From positions 1 to 40,155 of the IMG/VR virus record IMGVR_UViG_3300044940_000071: a stretch of DNA of 40,155 bases; one strand, given 5' to 3'. Source of the DNA: a virus. Each line of letters opens with the position of its first letter. Within the stretch, counting starts at the first letter, position 1. Shown here one piece after another: positions 13,548 through 23,502 of the stretch. Both the position numbers and the translations under genes were made by a program. A model generated the notes under the pieces. It saw nothing but the letters and a program-made list of their open reading frames with translations, did not search any database and was not told the DNA's origin.

Positions 13548-15122
13548 TTACTGAATCAGACAAACGGTTATCACATCAAAACAAACATTAGCTTCCGCTC
13601 CTGAATGGCTAACTATCACGTCACCGCTTGTTGCCGTGTTCTCAAATGTATATGTTCCTGATTGAGTAAAGGTGTGAATGTTACCTCCGAAATTCAGAGT
13701 AAGCGAACCGTTTGTTATCTGTACTGTAATTGTATATCTGTACCGCTTGCCTACCTGAACTGAACCAATAATTTCAAGGTTTGAAGTCTGTCCTGATATG
13801 TTGCAGAATCCTGTGCCGTTAAACGTCCATCCGCCTGCGGTGTTATAGCCTTGCAAGGCGTTGTAAAGCGTAAAGCCTACGCAGCCATTGAAAGCATTTG
13901 GCGTTATTTTTAAAGTTTTTGAACCTGATAAGCCACCAATGTAGTAATCATACGTTCCGTTAGCATTTATGATTCCAAGCTGAACATTGTTGAAAAACAC
14001 GGTTACATCGCCTGAAACATAATTGGCAACGGTTATTCTTATCACATAATGCCGTGAAGGAAAAAAGCAATTCTGATAGACGACCTCAATATCGCTGTTA
14101 TTCGTACCGTCATTACAAAATAAACCACTGGAAGGTGTCCATGAAGCCTGCTGCAAAGTTGCACAACCTGATTGTGTCATTGTAAGCTGCGGAACAATAT
14201 CGCTGTCAAGGCAAGGATTTTCATCAATACCGGCATCCGTGCAGCATTTGTCAACAACCGTAATGTCGTCCATCTCAAACGTCAAACTTGCAAGTGCATA
14301 ACAGCCGTTACCGTTAGGCTCATGCTCAACCTTCATGCTTACGTTGTTAAGCGTTGCACTGCCTTGTCCGAAAGGAAGATGAATCTTAATAACATCATGC
14401 AAAAGCATTTCGCCTAATGCCTCAATCATATAAGGCGGCAGCAGGTCAATATCTAACTTATACTGTGTAACACGCTTCTTCCACGTAGCCGTAAACTCTT
14501 TGTTTCCATCTTCAAATCCTTCCTGCACAATCTTAGGTTCTATCTCTGTAATCACGGCATCCGAATCAAGATAAAGAAGATTAGAAAAGCCTGTACTTCC
14601 GTAATAAATCTCGCCTACCATGCCGCATTCATTGTACCACTGCAAGACAGGCAGGCATTGAATCTGTCCTTCAAGTTCAGGTGTTTCGTAAAAAAGATTT
14701 GCTTTAAGGTCAACGTAAAAGATTTCCGAATACCATGTTACAGTCTGCGCTGCTGAATCCGTAATGGTTATCTGTGAGTAATAATAACCACATTGTAACT
14801 CGCCTCGTCCTTCCATGTAAGAACCATTGTAAATGAAGTAGTAATAGTTTCCAACCTTTATTATCTTTAAATACTGCGGGTCAAGATTCATAACCCAATC
14901 CTCATTCACGGTATAAATTGACCATGTAATGGTAAAAGGCGGAACGGCATTTTTAAAATAGACCTGAAAAGGCAGAAGCGTATTATTTGGCGTTATCAGT
15001 TTATACATGCACTCATTCAGACAAAGCTTGCGCAAGTGATTCCACTTCTGCTTTGAGTTATACCAGCGGAAAGGCAATTTAACGCCTTCGTTTATGTTAG
15101 GAAATTCTATATTAACGCTCAT
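13548..15122 (-). CDS. Large tail protein, 524 aa
   Basis: A beta-rich protein with many Tyr, Trp and Cys residues. The N-terminal part (about 1-280) has FPNINEGVKLPFRWYNSKQ and a middle ATWKKRVTQYKLDIDLLPPYM. The C-terminal part (about 310-524) looks like two or more carbohydrate-binding or Ig-like sandwich repeats (YVSGDVTVFFNNVQLG, ITNGSLTLNFGGN). I do not recognise a named family. It overlaps the hub-like gene by ATGA and ends the main tail operon before the TnpB insertion, so a distal tail or adsorption role is likely. Confidence 0.6.
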   Translation of the reverse strand: MSVNIEFPNINEGVKLPFRWYNSKQKWNHLRKLCLNECMYKLITPNNTLLPFQVYFKNAVPPFTITWSIYTVNEDWVMNLDPQYLKIIKVGNYYYFIYNGSYMEGRGELQCGYYYSQITITDSAAQTVTWYSEIFYVDLKANLFYETPELEGQIQCLPVLQWYNECGMVGEIYYGSTGFSNLLYLDSDAVITEIEPKIVQEGFEDGNKEFTATWKKRVTQYKLDIDLLPPYMIEALGEMLLHDVIKIHLPFGQGSATLNNVSMKVEHEPNGNGCYALASLTFEMDDITVVDKCCTDAGIDENPCLDSDIVPQLTMTQSGCATLQQASWTPSSGLFCNDGTNNSDIEVVYQNCFFPSRHYVIRITVANYVSGDVTVFFNNVQLGIINANGTYDYYIGGLSGSKTLKITPNAFNGCVGFTLYNALQGYNTAGGWTFNGTGFCNISGQTSNLEIIGSVQVGKRYRYTITVQITNGSLTLNFGGNIHTFTQSGTYTFENTATSGDVIVSHSGAEANVCFDVITVCLIQ

Positions 15123-17854
15123 TTCTGATATTGAATTACAAAGGTAACTGTTTTCTTTATCAGGTTATACTTTGCAGACTCCATAAATCCTGCATTGCCA
15201 AGCCTGTCGCCAAGCACTGTACGTACTCTGAACTTCGCATCTAACGTAATAAAATCACAACACATCGGAACTTCAAACTCCTTTCCTCTTAACATAGGTT
15301 GAGGCTGCGGAAAACTTGTAAGCTGATTATTCATGTAGCCTTGCGGCAGGAAACGCCAGAAGCGGTGAAATGCCTTGTGAAGGTTAGCCCACGCAAGAGG
15401 AACATTAGGAAACGCTGCTCCCGTTAATTCGCCAAGCCCGAAAATAACCTCATAGCCTGCGCCTGTAAAATAGTTGGCAAGAATTACGAAACCGTCTTTT
15501 GAGATGTCATTCGGGTTGGTAAATATGTAGTCAATATCAGTCGTTATCCGCTGCGCATTGTGTTCAAGCACGTTCTCACCGTCTTTATTGTTTGCACAAA
15601 GCGAATCATACCAGATTTCAGTTCCGATAAAGTCTGTATTCAAGGCTTCCATGAACCTGAAACGCTCATATTTCGGTATTTCGCTTCTCAAATACTTATA
15701 GCTATTCAGACCCTGTACGTACTTGCTGTAAACAGTAAGGTCGGTATTGACAGGATAAATGAAGTATGAAATATGTTCAATGCGCAGGTTGCCGTCATCA
15801 TCAATAAACCAATAACATTGAAACATCTCACGCAGTACGCTGAATGCTTCCTTTAAAGTCCATAAAGCCTTTGTTGCCGGATTGCTTGCCGTTGGAAGAA
15901 TAATATCAGACTTTGCAGCAATTGTTAGAAAGTTGACCTGATTAACCTGGCCTGTAAAGTAGTTTATTCCTGGCGCATAGCCTGGCGTATCGCCTGGCGG
16001 ATTCCATTCAAAGAAATCAGAAACCACGTCTTTATCAATGTCGCACTCAATGTTCTGATACATGTATTCAATCACGCCAAGCAGCCATCGGTTGCGTGAA
16101 TAAGTAATAATCTGTGCTGCACCGCACCAGAAGTAAGGTGGCTCGCCATTAGCTCCGCATGGTGTAATCTGAACCCATTGACAGCAGTTATTCTGCATGG
16201 TTTCTTTGACGAAAACAATGCCATCCGTGCCGTTGCCCCATTCAATAACTACTTCATTCGTTCCTTGTCCTGAAATAATATCACCGCCAATCACTCGCCA
16301 ATAATAGGTTGAATTTGGTCTTTGATGAACTTTATAGATACATTGCGTATTTCCTTCTGCACCATCAGCACCGATGATACCTCTATATGGAAACAAAGGC
16401 GTTGCTTCGTTGCCTGTATAAGGATATTTTGAAACATCAATCTCAAGAGTTGCAAAGGCTTGTCGTGAAAGTCCCGGCTGGGTCATGGTTAGGTTGCATT
16501 GAACCGTTGCCGTTCCTTCAAAATTTAATGGTAAGTCAAACTCAACAAAGTTATCATTCGCTCCACCACCTGATGTTATGGTTCCGCCTGTCGGTACAAT
16601 CCAAAAGGCAGTAACTGTACTTCCAAATGCACTCAAAGAAGGAAGTTCTGGAGCTTCATAACGGCAGTTTTTTTGACCAACACAAAGATATTTTGGTCCA
16701 ATTAATTCAATGAATTTAGAAGCGGTCTGTTGCTGTGTTTGACCAATATAGAAAAAAGCATATTGAGAAATGGTAAGGTCGGTAAAAACAATATGCGCAC
16801 GAACATAGCCTGCATAACTGCCTGTGAATTGAACGGTTATTTCATCTGTTCCTTGTCCTGATAAAATACTTGCTCCTGTAATTGGTATTGACCATTGAAC
16901 CGAATTATAAGCAGGAAAGCCGATGAGTTTAAATTTAAAAATACCTGGCAAACCATACGTCCAGCCAAAAATTTTCGGTGTGTACTGAGTTTTGTTTTGA
17001 ATCTTCACATCTAACCTTAATTCAGGCGGTGGCGTTTCTTCAATAGTTCCAAATGTACCTGTACAAGCTCCGGGCTGTACGGCTCTGTTTTGATACTGTG
17101 AAAATCCAACAGGCAAATCAGGATAACGAACCCAAACGGCAGTCTGTGAATTGGCGCAGTCGTCAATGAGAAGCTTCCAATCACTTCCGGATGCCGGTGG
17201 CACAGGCTGACCGGCAACACAACTTGTAACCGCACGTTGACGGAAGTAAATAACGACCCATTCAAGCGTTGCGTTGCTTAGTTCCGGTAAGGTAGATGAA
17301 CGCTGAAAGATACGCCATGTTTCAGGCGGTGCAGGTCGGTTAGCATAGCATGAGTTTAATTCAAATTGATTCTGCGTTGCTGAACGACAGATAAGAAATT
17401 CGTAATCAGCAATTACAAAAGACTGTGTTTCAACAACATCTTCAACATCTAATATATTTATCTTCCTCTCAAGCTCCGAAAGTATGCAAGTATATCTGTC
17501 TAAGGGTTCGGGCTGTACTTTAAAAACACAACGGTCAAGGTCAAATTCGCCCATGCCTGTAGTAAACTCGCCTCGCCAGAGTTCCTGATAACCATCATCG
17601 CATAGCACCTCAATGATGAACTGAAACTTGTCGCAATTCTTACCGCCTTTTTCAAATGAAAGAAAGTAATCAAAATCAAAAATGCCTTTTGTTTTGTCAT
17701 TGATAAATACAAGGTCGCCAGAAAGCCTGTCACGGTAAAATATCTGACCAGCCTTCAAATCACGCTTCCGTTCAATCTCAAGTTTATTTCCTTCAAACGG
17801 AAAGCACTGTCTTTGAAAATTATTTGAATCTATCGTAAAAAAGCGGTAACTCAT
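15119..17854 (-). CDS. Tail hub-like protein with PKD-like repeats, 911 aa
   Basis: The N-terminal about 130 residues (RFFTIDSNNFQRQCFPFEG ... LWRGEFTTGMGEFDLDR) look like a distal-tail or hub structural domain. The middle (about 290-560) contains PKD-like repeats of the type SIPITGASILSGQGTDEITV and VIGGDIISGQGTNEVVIEW. The C-terminal third (LKEAFSVLREMFQCYWFID) resembles hub segments that close the tail. It follows the tape measure gene with an ATGA overlap, the usual place for distal tail and tail-tip proteins of long-tailed phages. A tail-tip structural role is inferred from this order. Confidence 0.65.
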   Translation of the reverse strand: MSYRFFTIDSNNFQRQCFPFEGNKLEIERKRDLKAGQIFYRDRLSGDLVFINDKTKGIFDFDYFLSFEKGGKNCDKFQFIIEVLCDDGYQELWRGEFTTGMGEFDLDRCVFKVQPEPLDRYTCILSELERKINILDVEDVVETQSFVIADYEFLICRSATQNQFELNSCYANRPAPPETWRIFQRSSTLPELSNATLEWVVIYFRQRAVTSCVAGQPVPPASGSDWKLLIDDCANSQTAVWVRYPDLPVGFSQYQNRAVQPGACTGTFGTIEETPPPELRLDVKIQNKTQYTPKIFGWTYGLPGIFKFKLIGFPAYNSVQWSIPITGASILSGQGTDEITVQFTGSYAGYVRAHIVFTDLTISQYAFFYIGQTQQQTASKFIELIGPKYLCVGQKNCRYEAPELPSLSAFGSTVTAFWIVPTGGTITSGGGANDNFVEFDLPLNFEGTATVQCNLTMTQPGLSRQAFATLEIDVSKYPYTGNEATPLFPYRGIIGADGAEGNTQCIYKVHQRPNSTYYWRVIGGDIISGQGTNEVVIEWGNGTDGIVFVKETMQNNCCQWVQITPCGANGEPPYFWCGAAQIITYSRNRWLLGVIEYMYQNIECDIDKDVVSDFFEWNPPGDTPGYAPGINYFTGQVNQVNFLTIAAKSDIILPTASNPATKALWTLKEAFSVLREMFQCYWFIDDDGNLRIEHISYFIYPVNTDLTVYSKYVQGLNSYKYLRSEIPKYERFRFMEALNTDFIGTEIWYDSLCANNKDGENVLEHNAQRITTDIDYIFTNPNDISKDGFVILANYFTGAGYEVIFGLGELTGAAFPNVPLAWANLHKAFHRFWRFLPQGYMNNQLTSFPQPQPMLRGKEFEVPMCCDFITLDAKFRVRTVLGDRLGNAGFMESAKYNLIKKTVTFVIQYQK

Positions 17855-20800
17855 TTCTTGCGGATGATTGTTGTTTTATTTCCTTTCGTAATAACTTTAG
17901 TTCCGTCATTAAGATAAACCACATTTTCTTTTTCAAATGCTTTTTCGGCAACATTGAGTAATGTAGTATTCAGATTCTGAATGTCGCCACGCAACAAGTC
18001 AGCTTTAAAAGCCTGCACCATAACCTGCGCCTGCGCATTCTGTTTGTCTTTTTGAATCTGAATAAGCGTTTCACGTGAAACAGTCATCACAGGCATATTA
18101 AACTTAGGCAACTTTGTAATCGTCTGCCAACTTATATTTGAAAAATCATTCTTATTTATGGCTTCAATTAACTTGTAATGCTTTTCGGTTGAGTATTTAT
18201 TGACAATATATTCTTTGCCTTCAACATATATTCCTGTATTTCCAACCGGCACACCGCCTTCTGAATGACTTTTGCCTTTTATCAATCCGCCCGGCAAGCG
18301 ACCACCTTTGCCAAAAGTCTTTGGTTGTGTGGCAGCCTGAAGTTTTGCTTTTGTTGACAGGAATAACGAAATCATTGACGCAATTGCTCCTGCCGCTATG
18401 GCTATACCCACGAAAGGTATGTTGCTGTATTGTTTCAACAGGTTAGCCGTTGCAACAGCCAATGAGCTTGCCTGTGTTGCGGCATCGGCAATAATCTGAA
18501 GTCTTTCAAGCCTTGCACGCTCTGCCTGAAGTTTCTTTTCTTCCTGTAAGGCCTGCTGCTTTTGTTGTTTTAATAACTCAAGTTCCGTCTGTCGTTCTCT
18601 TAAATTATTGGCAATGCCTGCTTTATTAAGTTCATTCTCTCTTTCAATAGCGTCTTCTGTTGCTTTTATCCTTTCGTCAAGTGAACTAATGTATCTTTTA
18701 TTAGCCTGAATCTGCGCATCAATACCTTGCTTTGCCGAAGCAATAATCTGACCCGTTATATTTACAACATTTTGAGCTACAACGTTCATTTGCTGATTGA
18801 AAGCCTGAATGGCTTCTTCACTACCCTGTACGTTAAAGATGTCAGACCATTGTAGCGGTTTGCTTTTTATCTTTGTTTGCAGCGCATCAATATCCTTCTC
18901 AAGTCCTGCAATCAAGGCTTTTAGCTGCGCTCTTGTAAGTTCGGCTTCCTTTGAATTGTCGCCTTCCAATAATTGTAGCCTCGCCTGTGCAAACTTTATT
19001 CGTATATTCAGAAGCGCAAGCTGCTTATCTTCTTCCGTCTTCAATACCTCATCCTTACCCACCTTCATAGCCTCAATCTCGGCAAGTGCAATCTGCTCTT
19101 CAATGTTTACTGATTCTGTAAGCTGTTTTTGTTTAAACTCTTTGCGTTTATTTTCTGCGAATTTCAGTATTTTCTCCTCTGAAATACCTTTATCCTTTAA
19201 AGCTTCCATCTCTTTTTGCAGGTTTAATTCAAACGCTGCAAGTTCACGCTCGCTTGCATCCTCAATCGTCTTTATCCTTGCCTCCGCCTGTTCACGGAAT
19301 AAATTCTGCATACTTTCATTAAACTCTTTTTCAATGGCTTTCAATATAAATCCCAAAGCTGCCACATCTTCTGTCTTTAGCTTCACTTCTGAAATCAATC
19401 TGTCTATCTCCTTTATCTGCTCCTCTGTCCGCAATCCTTCCGGTATGTTCAGAAGCTGTGTAAGTTTCCGGTCTGCAAGTTTCTTATTGGCTTCTTCCTG
19501 TAAAAGCTGCTTTTTTTTAAGTGTCTTTTCAAATTCAGATACTTCCTGTAAAGCAATCTGCCTTTCGGCAACAATACGTGCTTCACCTGTTAAGCCTTCA
19601 AGCTGCGCCTGCTGTGCTTTCTTTTGTAATTCCTTCCTTGTCTTGTTTAAGTCTTCTGTGGTTTCAATAATTGCTTTCTTACGTTCCTCACTCCTTCTTT
19701 TTTCTTCTGCAACTAAATCTTTTGAAAGCTGCGCTTCTTCTGCCTTTAGTCTTAAATTAACTTTCCGCCTTTCCTGTGCAATTTTTTCAAGACCCTGCCT
19801 TACAGCTTCCAGCTCCTTGTCATTGGCTTTAATTGCTTCTTCAACGTCTTTCTTTTCATCACCTCTTGCATTCTTTCTCTTTTGAGCAAGAACAAGATAA
19901 GCGTTGTTTAACTCTTTCAGTGATTCATTAAAAGCTGCTTCCTGCTTTTTTAAAAACTCAATTTCATCGGCATAAGCCTGTTTAATCAGTTCGCCTCTTT
20001 TCTTTAAATCATCGCCCGCAATAATCTCCTGTATTCTGCGCTGTAAGTCGGCAATATCCTTTTCAAACTGCGCACCTGTGAGTTTCTGATTTCTTACTTT
20101 TTCAACCGAATCTAAAAATGCTTCAACTTTCTCTTTTGTCTTTTCAGCTTCCTTTCCAAATAATACCAATGCACCTACAACAGCACCAATGGCAACGGCT
20201 AAGGCTGTAAGCGGATTGGCAAGAAGCGAAGCGGTAAATGTCCTCACCGCTGTTGCAGAGGCAAGGAAAGCTGACCTTAATACACCTTGCGCTGTTGCAT
20301 TCGCTCCTGCTGCTGCTGTGTTAGCCGTAACGGCTGCTGTATTTGCTGCCGTTGCTGCTGTTGTAAGACCAAGCACGGAGCGGATGTTTTTTAAAGCATC
20401 AGCGAAATTCAGAAACTGACTAAGACCTTGTGATATAGCCAATGCACTTTGAATCTTAACAAGCGCACGCTGCGCATTATCGCCTTCAACTCCTATGAAT
20501 CCTAAAACACCTTGCAAGGCTGTAAAGCCACCAAGCAAGGCTGTAAGACCTTGCGTTGCTGCTGCAAACTTTTTATCAGGATTAAAAGCATCAATACCGG
20601 CACGTGCATCGTTTATCTGGTCTCTGAACTGCGCTACACGCTTCCTTGCCTCAATAGCCTGCTCCGATGTATAGCCGAACTTCTGCGCAAGTGCAAAAGC
20701 CTCTGCCTCTGCTTCACGTAATAAGCCTTTTAAACTCGAAACATTTTTAACCGTACCATCAGGAAGTATAACATCAAACTTCTTAGGTGATGAAAGCTCT

Positions 20801-21297
20801 TTTGTAAGCTCTCTTACTTTCTGCGTCTGTAATTCAATGACCCGTGTAAATTCAGCAACGGATTCCTTATTATTAGCTGCTTTTGAAAGCTGAATCAGAC
20901 GTTGCAGCTCTGCAACTTCTTTCCTTAAAGCTGCCTGCTTCTGCTCGCTTCCGCCTCTAAACTTAGAGGCTTCCTGAATAGCCACATTGCCGGCTTCTTT
21001 TACTTTGTTTAAGGCATCTATCAATGAACTATCAAAAGCAACAACACTCTGCTCTGCACGCTTAAATCCTGAAACAATGTTAGATGATGAACTGCCGGCT
21101 GAAGCAAGCACATTAGCAGTTTCTTTTATACGTGAATTGATTGTTGACAGATTAACTGCTGTTGTTTTAAAAGCATTAACCATTTCCTGACTGCTTCTAC
21201 TCGACTGCTGCTTCACCTCTACAAGGTTATCCTTTAGCTTCTGCAAGCCGGAAAGCGCACCGGAAAAATCGGCATTCAATTCAAGGTTATATGCCAT
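17851..21297 (-). CDS. Tape measure protein, 1148 aa
   Basis: The longest gene of the window. It starts with a helical region (FSGALSGLQKLKDNLVEVKQ). A membrane-like segment sits near residue 370 (LTALAVAIGAVVGALVLFG), then several hundred residues of Lys/Glu/Gln-rich coiled coil. A second hydrophobic segment (FVGIAIAAGAIASMISLFL) lies near residue 980. The end is a Gly-rich tail domain (GKGGRLPGGLIKGKSHSEGG). This is the layout of tape measure proteins that set tail length and help DNA entry. At about 0.15 nm per residue it predicts a tail of about 170 nm. It overlaps both neighbours. Confidence 0.9.
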   Translation of the reverse strand: MAYNLELNADFSGALSGLQKLKDNLVEVKQQSSRSSQEMVNAFKTTAVNLSTINSRIKETANVLASAGSSSSNIVSGFKRAEQSVVAFDSSLIDALNKVKEAGNVAIQEASKFRGGSEQKQAALRKEVAELQRLIQLSKAANNKESVAEFTRVIELQTQKVRELTKELSSPKKFDVILPDGTVKNVSSLKGLLREAEAEAFALAQKFGYTSEQAIEARKRVAQFRDQINDARAGIDAFNPDKKFAAATQGLTALLGGFTALQGVLGFIGVEGDNAQRALVKIQSALAISQGLSQFLNFADALKNIRSVLGLTTAATAANTAAVTANTAAAGANATAQGVLRSAFLASATAVRTFTASLLANPLTALAVAIGAVVGALVLFGKEAEKTKEKVEAFLDSVEKVRNQKLTGAQFEKDIADLQRRIQEIIAGDDLKKRGELIKQAYADEIEFLKKQEAAFNESLKELNNAYLVLAQKRKNARGDEKKDVEEAIKANDKELEAVRQGLEKIAQERRKVNLRLKAEEAQLSKDLVAEEKRRSEERKKAIIETTEDLNKTRKELQKKAQQAQLEGLTGEARIVAERQIALQEVSEFEKTLKKKQLLQEEANKKLADRKLTQLLNIPEGLRTEEQIKEIDRLISEVKLKTEDVAALGFILKAIEKEFNESMQNLFREQAEARIKTIEDASERELAAFELNLQKEMEALKDKGISEEKILKFAENKRKEFKQKQLTESVNIEEQIALAEIEAMKVGKDEVLKTEEDKQLALLNIRIKFAQARLQLLEGDNSKEAELTRAQLKALIAGLEKDIDALQTKIKSKPLQWSDIFNVQGSEEAIQAFNQQMNVVAQNVVNITGQIIASAKQGIDAQIQANKRYISSLDERIKATEDAIERENELNKAGIANNLRERQTELELLKQQKQQALQEEKKLQAERARLERLQIIADAATQASSLAVATANLLKQYSNIPFVGIAIAAGAIASMISLFLSTKAKLQAATQPKTFGKGGRLPGGLIKGKSHSEGGVPVGNTGIYVEGKEYIVNKYSTEKHYKLIEAINKNDFSNISWQTITKLPKFNMPVMTVSRETLIQIQKDKQNAQAQVMVQAFKADLLRGDIQNLNTTLLNVAEKAFEKENVVYLNDGTKVITKGNKTTIIRKK

Positions 21298-21478
21298 TGC
21301 TTATTTTATTTAAGTTTTTAATCCTCTTTGCATTCATCTTCATAAAAGTAAAAAACTCATACACATCAGTTCCACTCCATGCATCAATATCGGTCTTACT
21401 TCCATCAGTAATAGTAAGTAATAATTCAGCATGGTCTTCTTCAATCTCTTTTTTTAACATAAACATCGGTTTGCTCAT
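21287..21478 (-). CDS. Small protein in the tail chaperone position, 63 aa
   Basis: An acidic small protein (MSKPMFMLKKEIEEDHAELL; later DAWSGTDVYEFFTFMK) directly before the tape measure gene. Tail assembly chaperones of long-tailed phages usually come as two products here, often joined by ribosomal frameshifting. In this genome the 21475-21966 and 21287-21478 genes overlap by ATGA instead, and I see no slippery heptamer at the overlap. Coupled translation of two separate proteins is therefore more likely. The chaperone role is inferred from position. Confidence 0.6.
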   Translation of the reverse strand: MSKPMFMLKKEIEEDHAELLLTITDGSKTDIDAWSGTDVYEFFTFMKMNAKRIKNLNKISNGI

Positions 21479-21966
21479 ATCTCGCTTTGCTGGTTTGAAG
21501 TATTCAGGGAAATCTCTTTGTAAACGTGCATAAAGCCCGGAATAGAATTTATCGCAAACAAAAAAAAACTGTTCATGTCAATACCTTCCTCAAACCAGTC
21601 CTGTCTTTTCTTTTCAATCATCTCCTTTGTAATGATACGCCTGTCTTCATCTGCTGTATTGATAAACAGCGCGCACATGGCAATGATTGGCGGAATATCC
21701 TGCTCGGCTACCTTTTTAATGCTTTCCATCAGGTTGTAAATCCTTACGGCTGCATCGGCAAACTTCTGTTTATTCAGAAGGTCGTAGGCCTCACGAAGCA
21801 TTTTAAACATCTCCTCAAACGTAAGGCTAAAGGCAAGCTCAATCTGAATCTGCTGATAGTAAATCCACCGCCTTTCGGAAATACTGCTTTCAATGAAGTA
21901 CTCAACGCCATTGGCGGTGAATTGCTTCATATCAGGAGTGAGTACTAATAGCCTATCCTTTGCCAT
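21475..21966 (-). CDS. Probable tail assembly chaperone, 163 aa
   Basis: A helical, acidic protein (SFTFEEMF-type region LAFSLTFEEMFKMLREAYD, about residues 45-63; VAEQDIPPIIAMCALFIN near 87-104). Its size and position two genes before the tape measure fit tail chaperones, which bind the tape measure before assembly. No signature motif proves it. It is followed with ATGA overlap by the 63-residue partner and overlaps the membrane-protein gene at 21945-22352 by 22 nt. Confidence 0.6.
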   Translation of the reverse strand: MAKDRLLVLTPDMKQFTANGVEYFIESSISERRWIYYQQIQIELAFSLTFEEMFKMLREAYDLLNKQKFADAAVRIYNLMESIKKVAEQDIPPIIAMCALFINTADEDRRIITKEMIEKKRQDWFEEGIDMNSFFLFAINSIPGFMHVYKEISLNTSNQQSEI

Positions 21967-22352
21967 AATGCCTTAATCAGTGCGGTTAGAAAAATTGTTG
22001 TTGTAATAAATATCAGATGAGAAATGATTCCTTCACCAATAAAGAAAAACAACCACAAGGCAATTTGACCTGCAACGCATCGCTCGCAGTCAATAAGCGG
22101 TTTGTATAGGAAATTTAAATCAAAAACAGGAATACGAATACCAAAAACATTCTTATTTAAAGTTTGATTGTAATTCTCCTGCCAATGATTTCCGTATTGC
22201 TTTTTAAGTTCAGTCGTTTTTAAGTGAGTAATCCTGTACAAAAAAGCTTTCCATCCTGCAAGCACCTGTCCTTGCTCGGTAAGGAGTGCGCTGTAAACAA
22301 AACTGAATACAGCTATCTCAAGGCTATATTGTATTAACTGTACATTCAACAT
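21945..22352 (-). CDS. Membrane protein with DCERC motif inside the tail operon, 135 aa
   Basis: An N-terminal hydrophobic helix (LEIAVFSFVYSALLTEQG, about residues 11-28) is followed by a soluble loop and then PLIDCERCVAGQIALWLFFF. A last membrane segment (LIFITTTIFLTALI) follows. The CxxC directly before a membrane helix resembles the DUF1360-type arrangement, though I cannot confirm the family. A membrane protein among tail assembly genes is unexpected. It may help tail assembly at the membrane or act in superinfection exclusion. Both are guesses. Confidence 0.6.
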   Translation of the reverse strand: MLNVQLIQYSLEIAVFSFVYSALLTEQGQVLAGWKAFLYRITHLKTTELKKQYGNHWQENYNQTLNKNVFGIRIPVFDLNFLYKPLIDCERCVAGQIALWLFFFIGEGIISHLIFITTTIFLTALIKALWQRIGY

Positions 22353-22932
22353 CTTTTCTTGTAATTGGTAGTTTACAGTTTGAATTGATTGAAAACATGG
22401 TTGTAATGGTAGCCGAAAGGAAATCGTAAGGATACATGGTATAAAGATTCACGTTCTCAAAGCTGTATTGAGCGAATACGCTCACGTCTTTAGGTTTAAA
22501 GCTTATTCCTGTAACTTTTATGCCCTGATAGTTAGCCGTGTTTTCAAAGTTGAAACTAAGCCTTTTTACAATGTCCATCTCAACAGCCGGTGTTATCGTA
22601 CAGTCATGTTCAAAGAAGTTAAGATTAAGCCAGACAATAAGACGCAGCTCCGATATGAAGTTAAAATACCTGCCTTGCTGCTCCTGCATAATAACACCGC
22701 CATCTTCAAACCATACAATACTCGAAAGCCTGCTGTCAGGAATGAGCATTTTATTCGGTGGGCAGGTTTCAGGATTTGTTACATCGCAGCCCATCGGCAC
22801 ACGTCTTACCTGATACGAACCAGATGTATCACGAACCTTAACCTCAACAGGACGTGTTAAGCCTGCAATCCGTTCGGCATACTCGGCAGTCAGCAGCTTG
22901 CTTTTTAATACCTCTGCAATGTCTTTGTTCAT
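22324..22932 (-). CDS. Probable head-tail connector or tail completion protein, 202 aa
   Basis: A mixed alpha/beta protein (VKVRDTSGSYQVRRVPMG, FISELRLIVWLNLNFF, YPYDFLSATITTMFSIN) with two Cys near CDVTNPETCPP. I recognise no named family. It lies between the gp10-like neck gene and the tail chaperones, where tail terminator or tube proteins are normally encoded. It overlaps the membrane-protein gene by 29 nt and the neck gene by ATGA. Role inferred from position. Confidence 0.55.
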   Translation of the reverse strand: MNKDIAEVLKSKLLTAEYAERIAGLTRPVEVKVRDTSGSYQVRRVPMGCDVTNPETCPPNKMLIPDSRLSSIVWFEDGGVIMQEQQGRYFNFISELRLIVWLNLNFFEHDCTITPAVEMDIVKRLSFNFENTANYQGIKVTGISFKPKDVSVFAQYSFENVNLYTMYPYDFLSATITTMFSINSNCKLPITRKDVECTVNTI

Positions 22933-23498
22933 GGCATGAATTGTTTAAGTTTTGTCTCTACACGCTTGTAAAATGAATCACCAACGGCTTTAAACTCCTT
23001 TTCCGAAAGCCTTAATATCTCACCTCGCAATTCAATGTTCCTTATCAGCTTTACTTTTTCCTGCTCACTTCTCGGTGCAATATCAACCTTTACTTTTGTC
23101 TTATTTACGTCCTTTTCAATGATGCCAATGTTGTTAAGCATCCGGTTTGTAAGCGAAAAGTCAACGTAGCCTTTGTATTTGCCTCTGATGCCAATGACGG
23201 TATCGGCAAGCTTAACATCGGATTTCTTCTGTCCTAAAGTACCTTCCGATACTTTCTTATTAAACTGCTTCTCGGCTCTTTTGATTCTTTTTACCGTTAG
23301 TCCGGCTTTGAATCTTTTGTATTGAGGCGTATAATCAGGCTGAAACTTCTTGCCTTTATCGTCCGTTCCTGTTTCACGGATGCGGTTTATGATTAGCGAA
23401 GTAGCGTCATTTCCGGCAACAACAATGCTATCCGATACAATACCTGCTAACTGTTGTATCGCTGTATCTAACTTGCGGATAGCTGCATCGAGGCTCAT
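22929..23498 (-). CDS. HK97 gp10-like neck protein, 189 aa
   Basis: The N-terminal helix (IRKLDTAIQQLAGIVSDSI) is followed by NRIRETGTDDKGKKFQPDYTP and YKGYVDFSLTNRMLNNIGI. The latter resembles the region in gp10-like and Mu gpG-like neck proteins where a cut or modified residue joins the tail. The rest is very basic. It follows the tRNA-like element and precedes the connector gene. A head-to-tail neck role is likely from motif pattern and order, at moderate certainty. Confidence 0.6.
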   Translation of the reverse strand: MSLDAAIRKLDTAIQQLAGIVSDSIVVAGNDATSLIINRIRETGTDDKGKKFQPDYTPQYKRFKAGLTVKRIKRAEKQFNKKVSEGTLGQKKSDVKLADTVIGIRGKYKGYVDFSLTNRMLNNIGIIEKDVNKTKVKVDIAPRSEQEKVKLIRNIELRGEILRLSEKEFKAVGDSFYKRVETKLKQFMP

Positions 23499-23502
23499 TT
23501 AG

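Noticed and set aside
18809-19885. Long plus-strand frame (358 residues, Ser/Cys-rich) within the tape measure gene
   Set aside because: It is antisense to a coiled-coil gene. The low-complexity Ser/Phe/Cys composition is what antisense of Lys/Glu/Leu-rich coding gives, and no start signal is seen.
21287-21966. Programmed frameshift joining the two tail chaperone genes
   Set aside because: The genes overlap as ATGA and I see no slippery heptamer (such as A AAA AAG) near the overlap, so two separate proteins are more likely.
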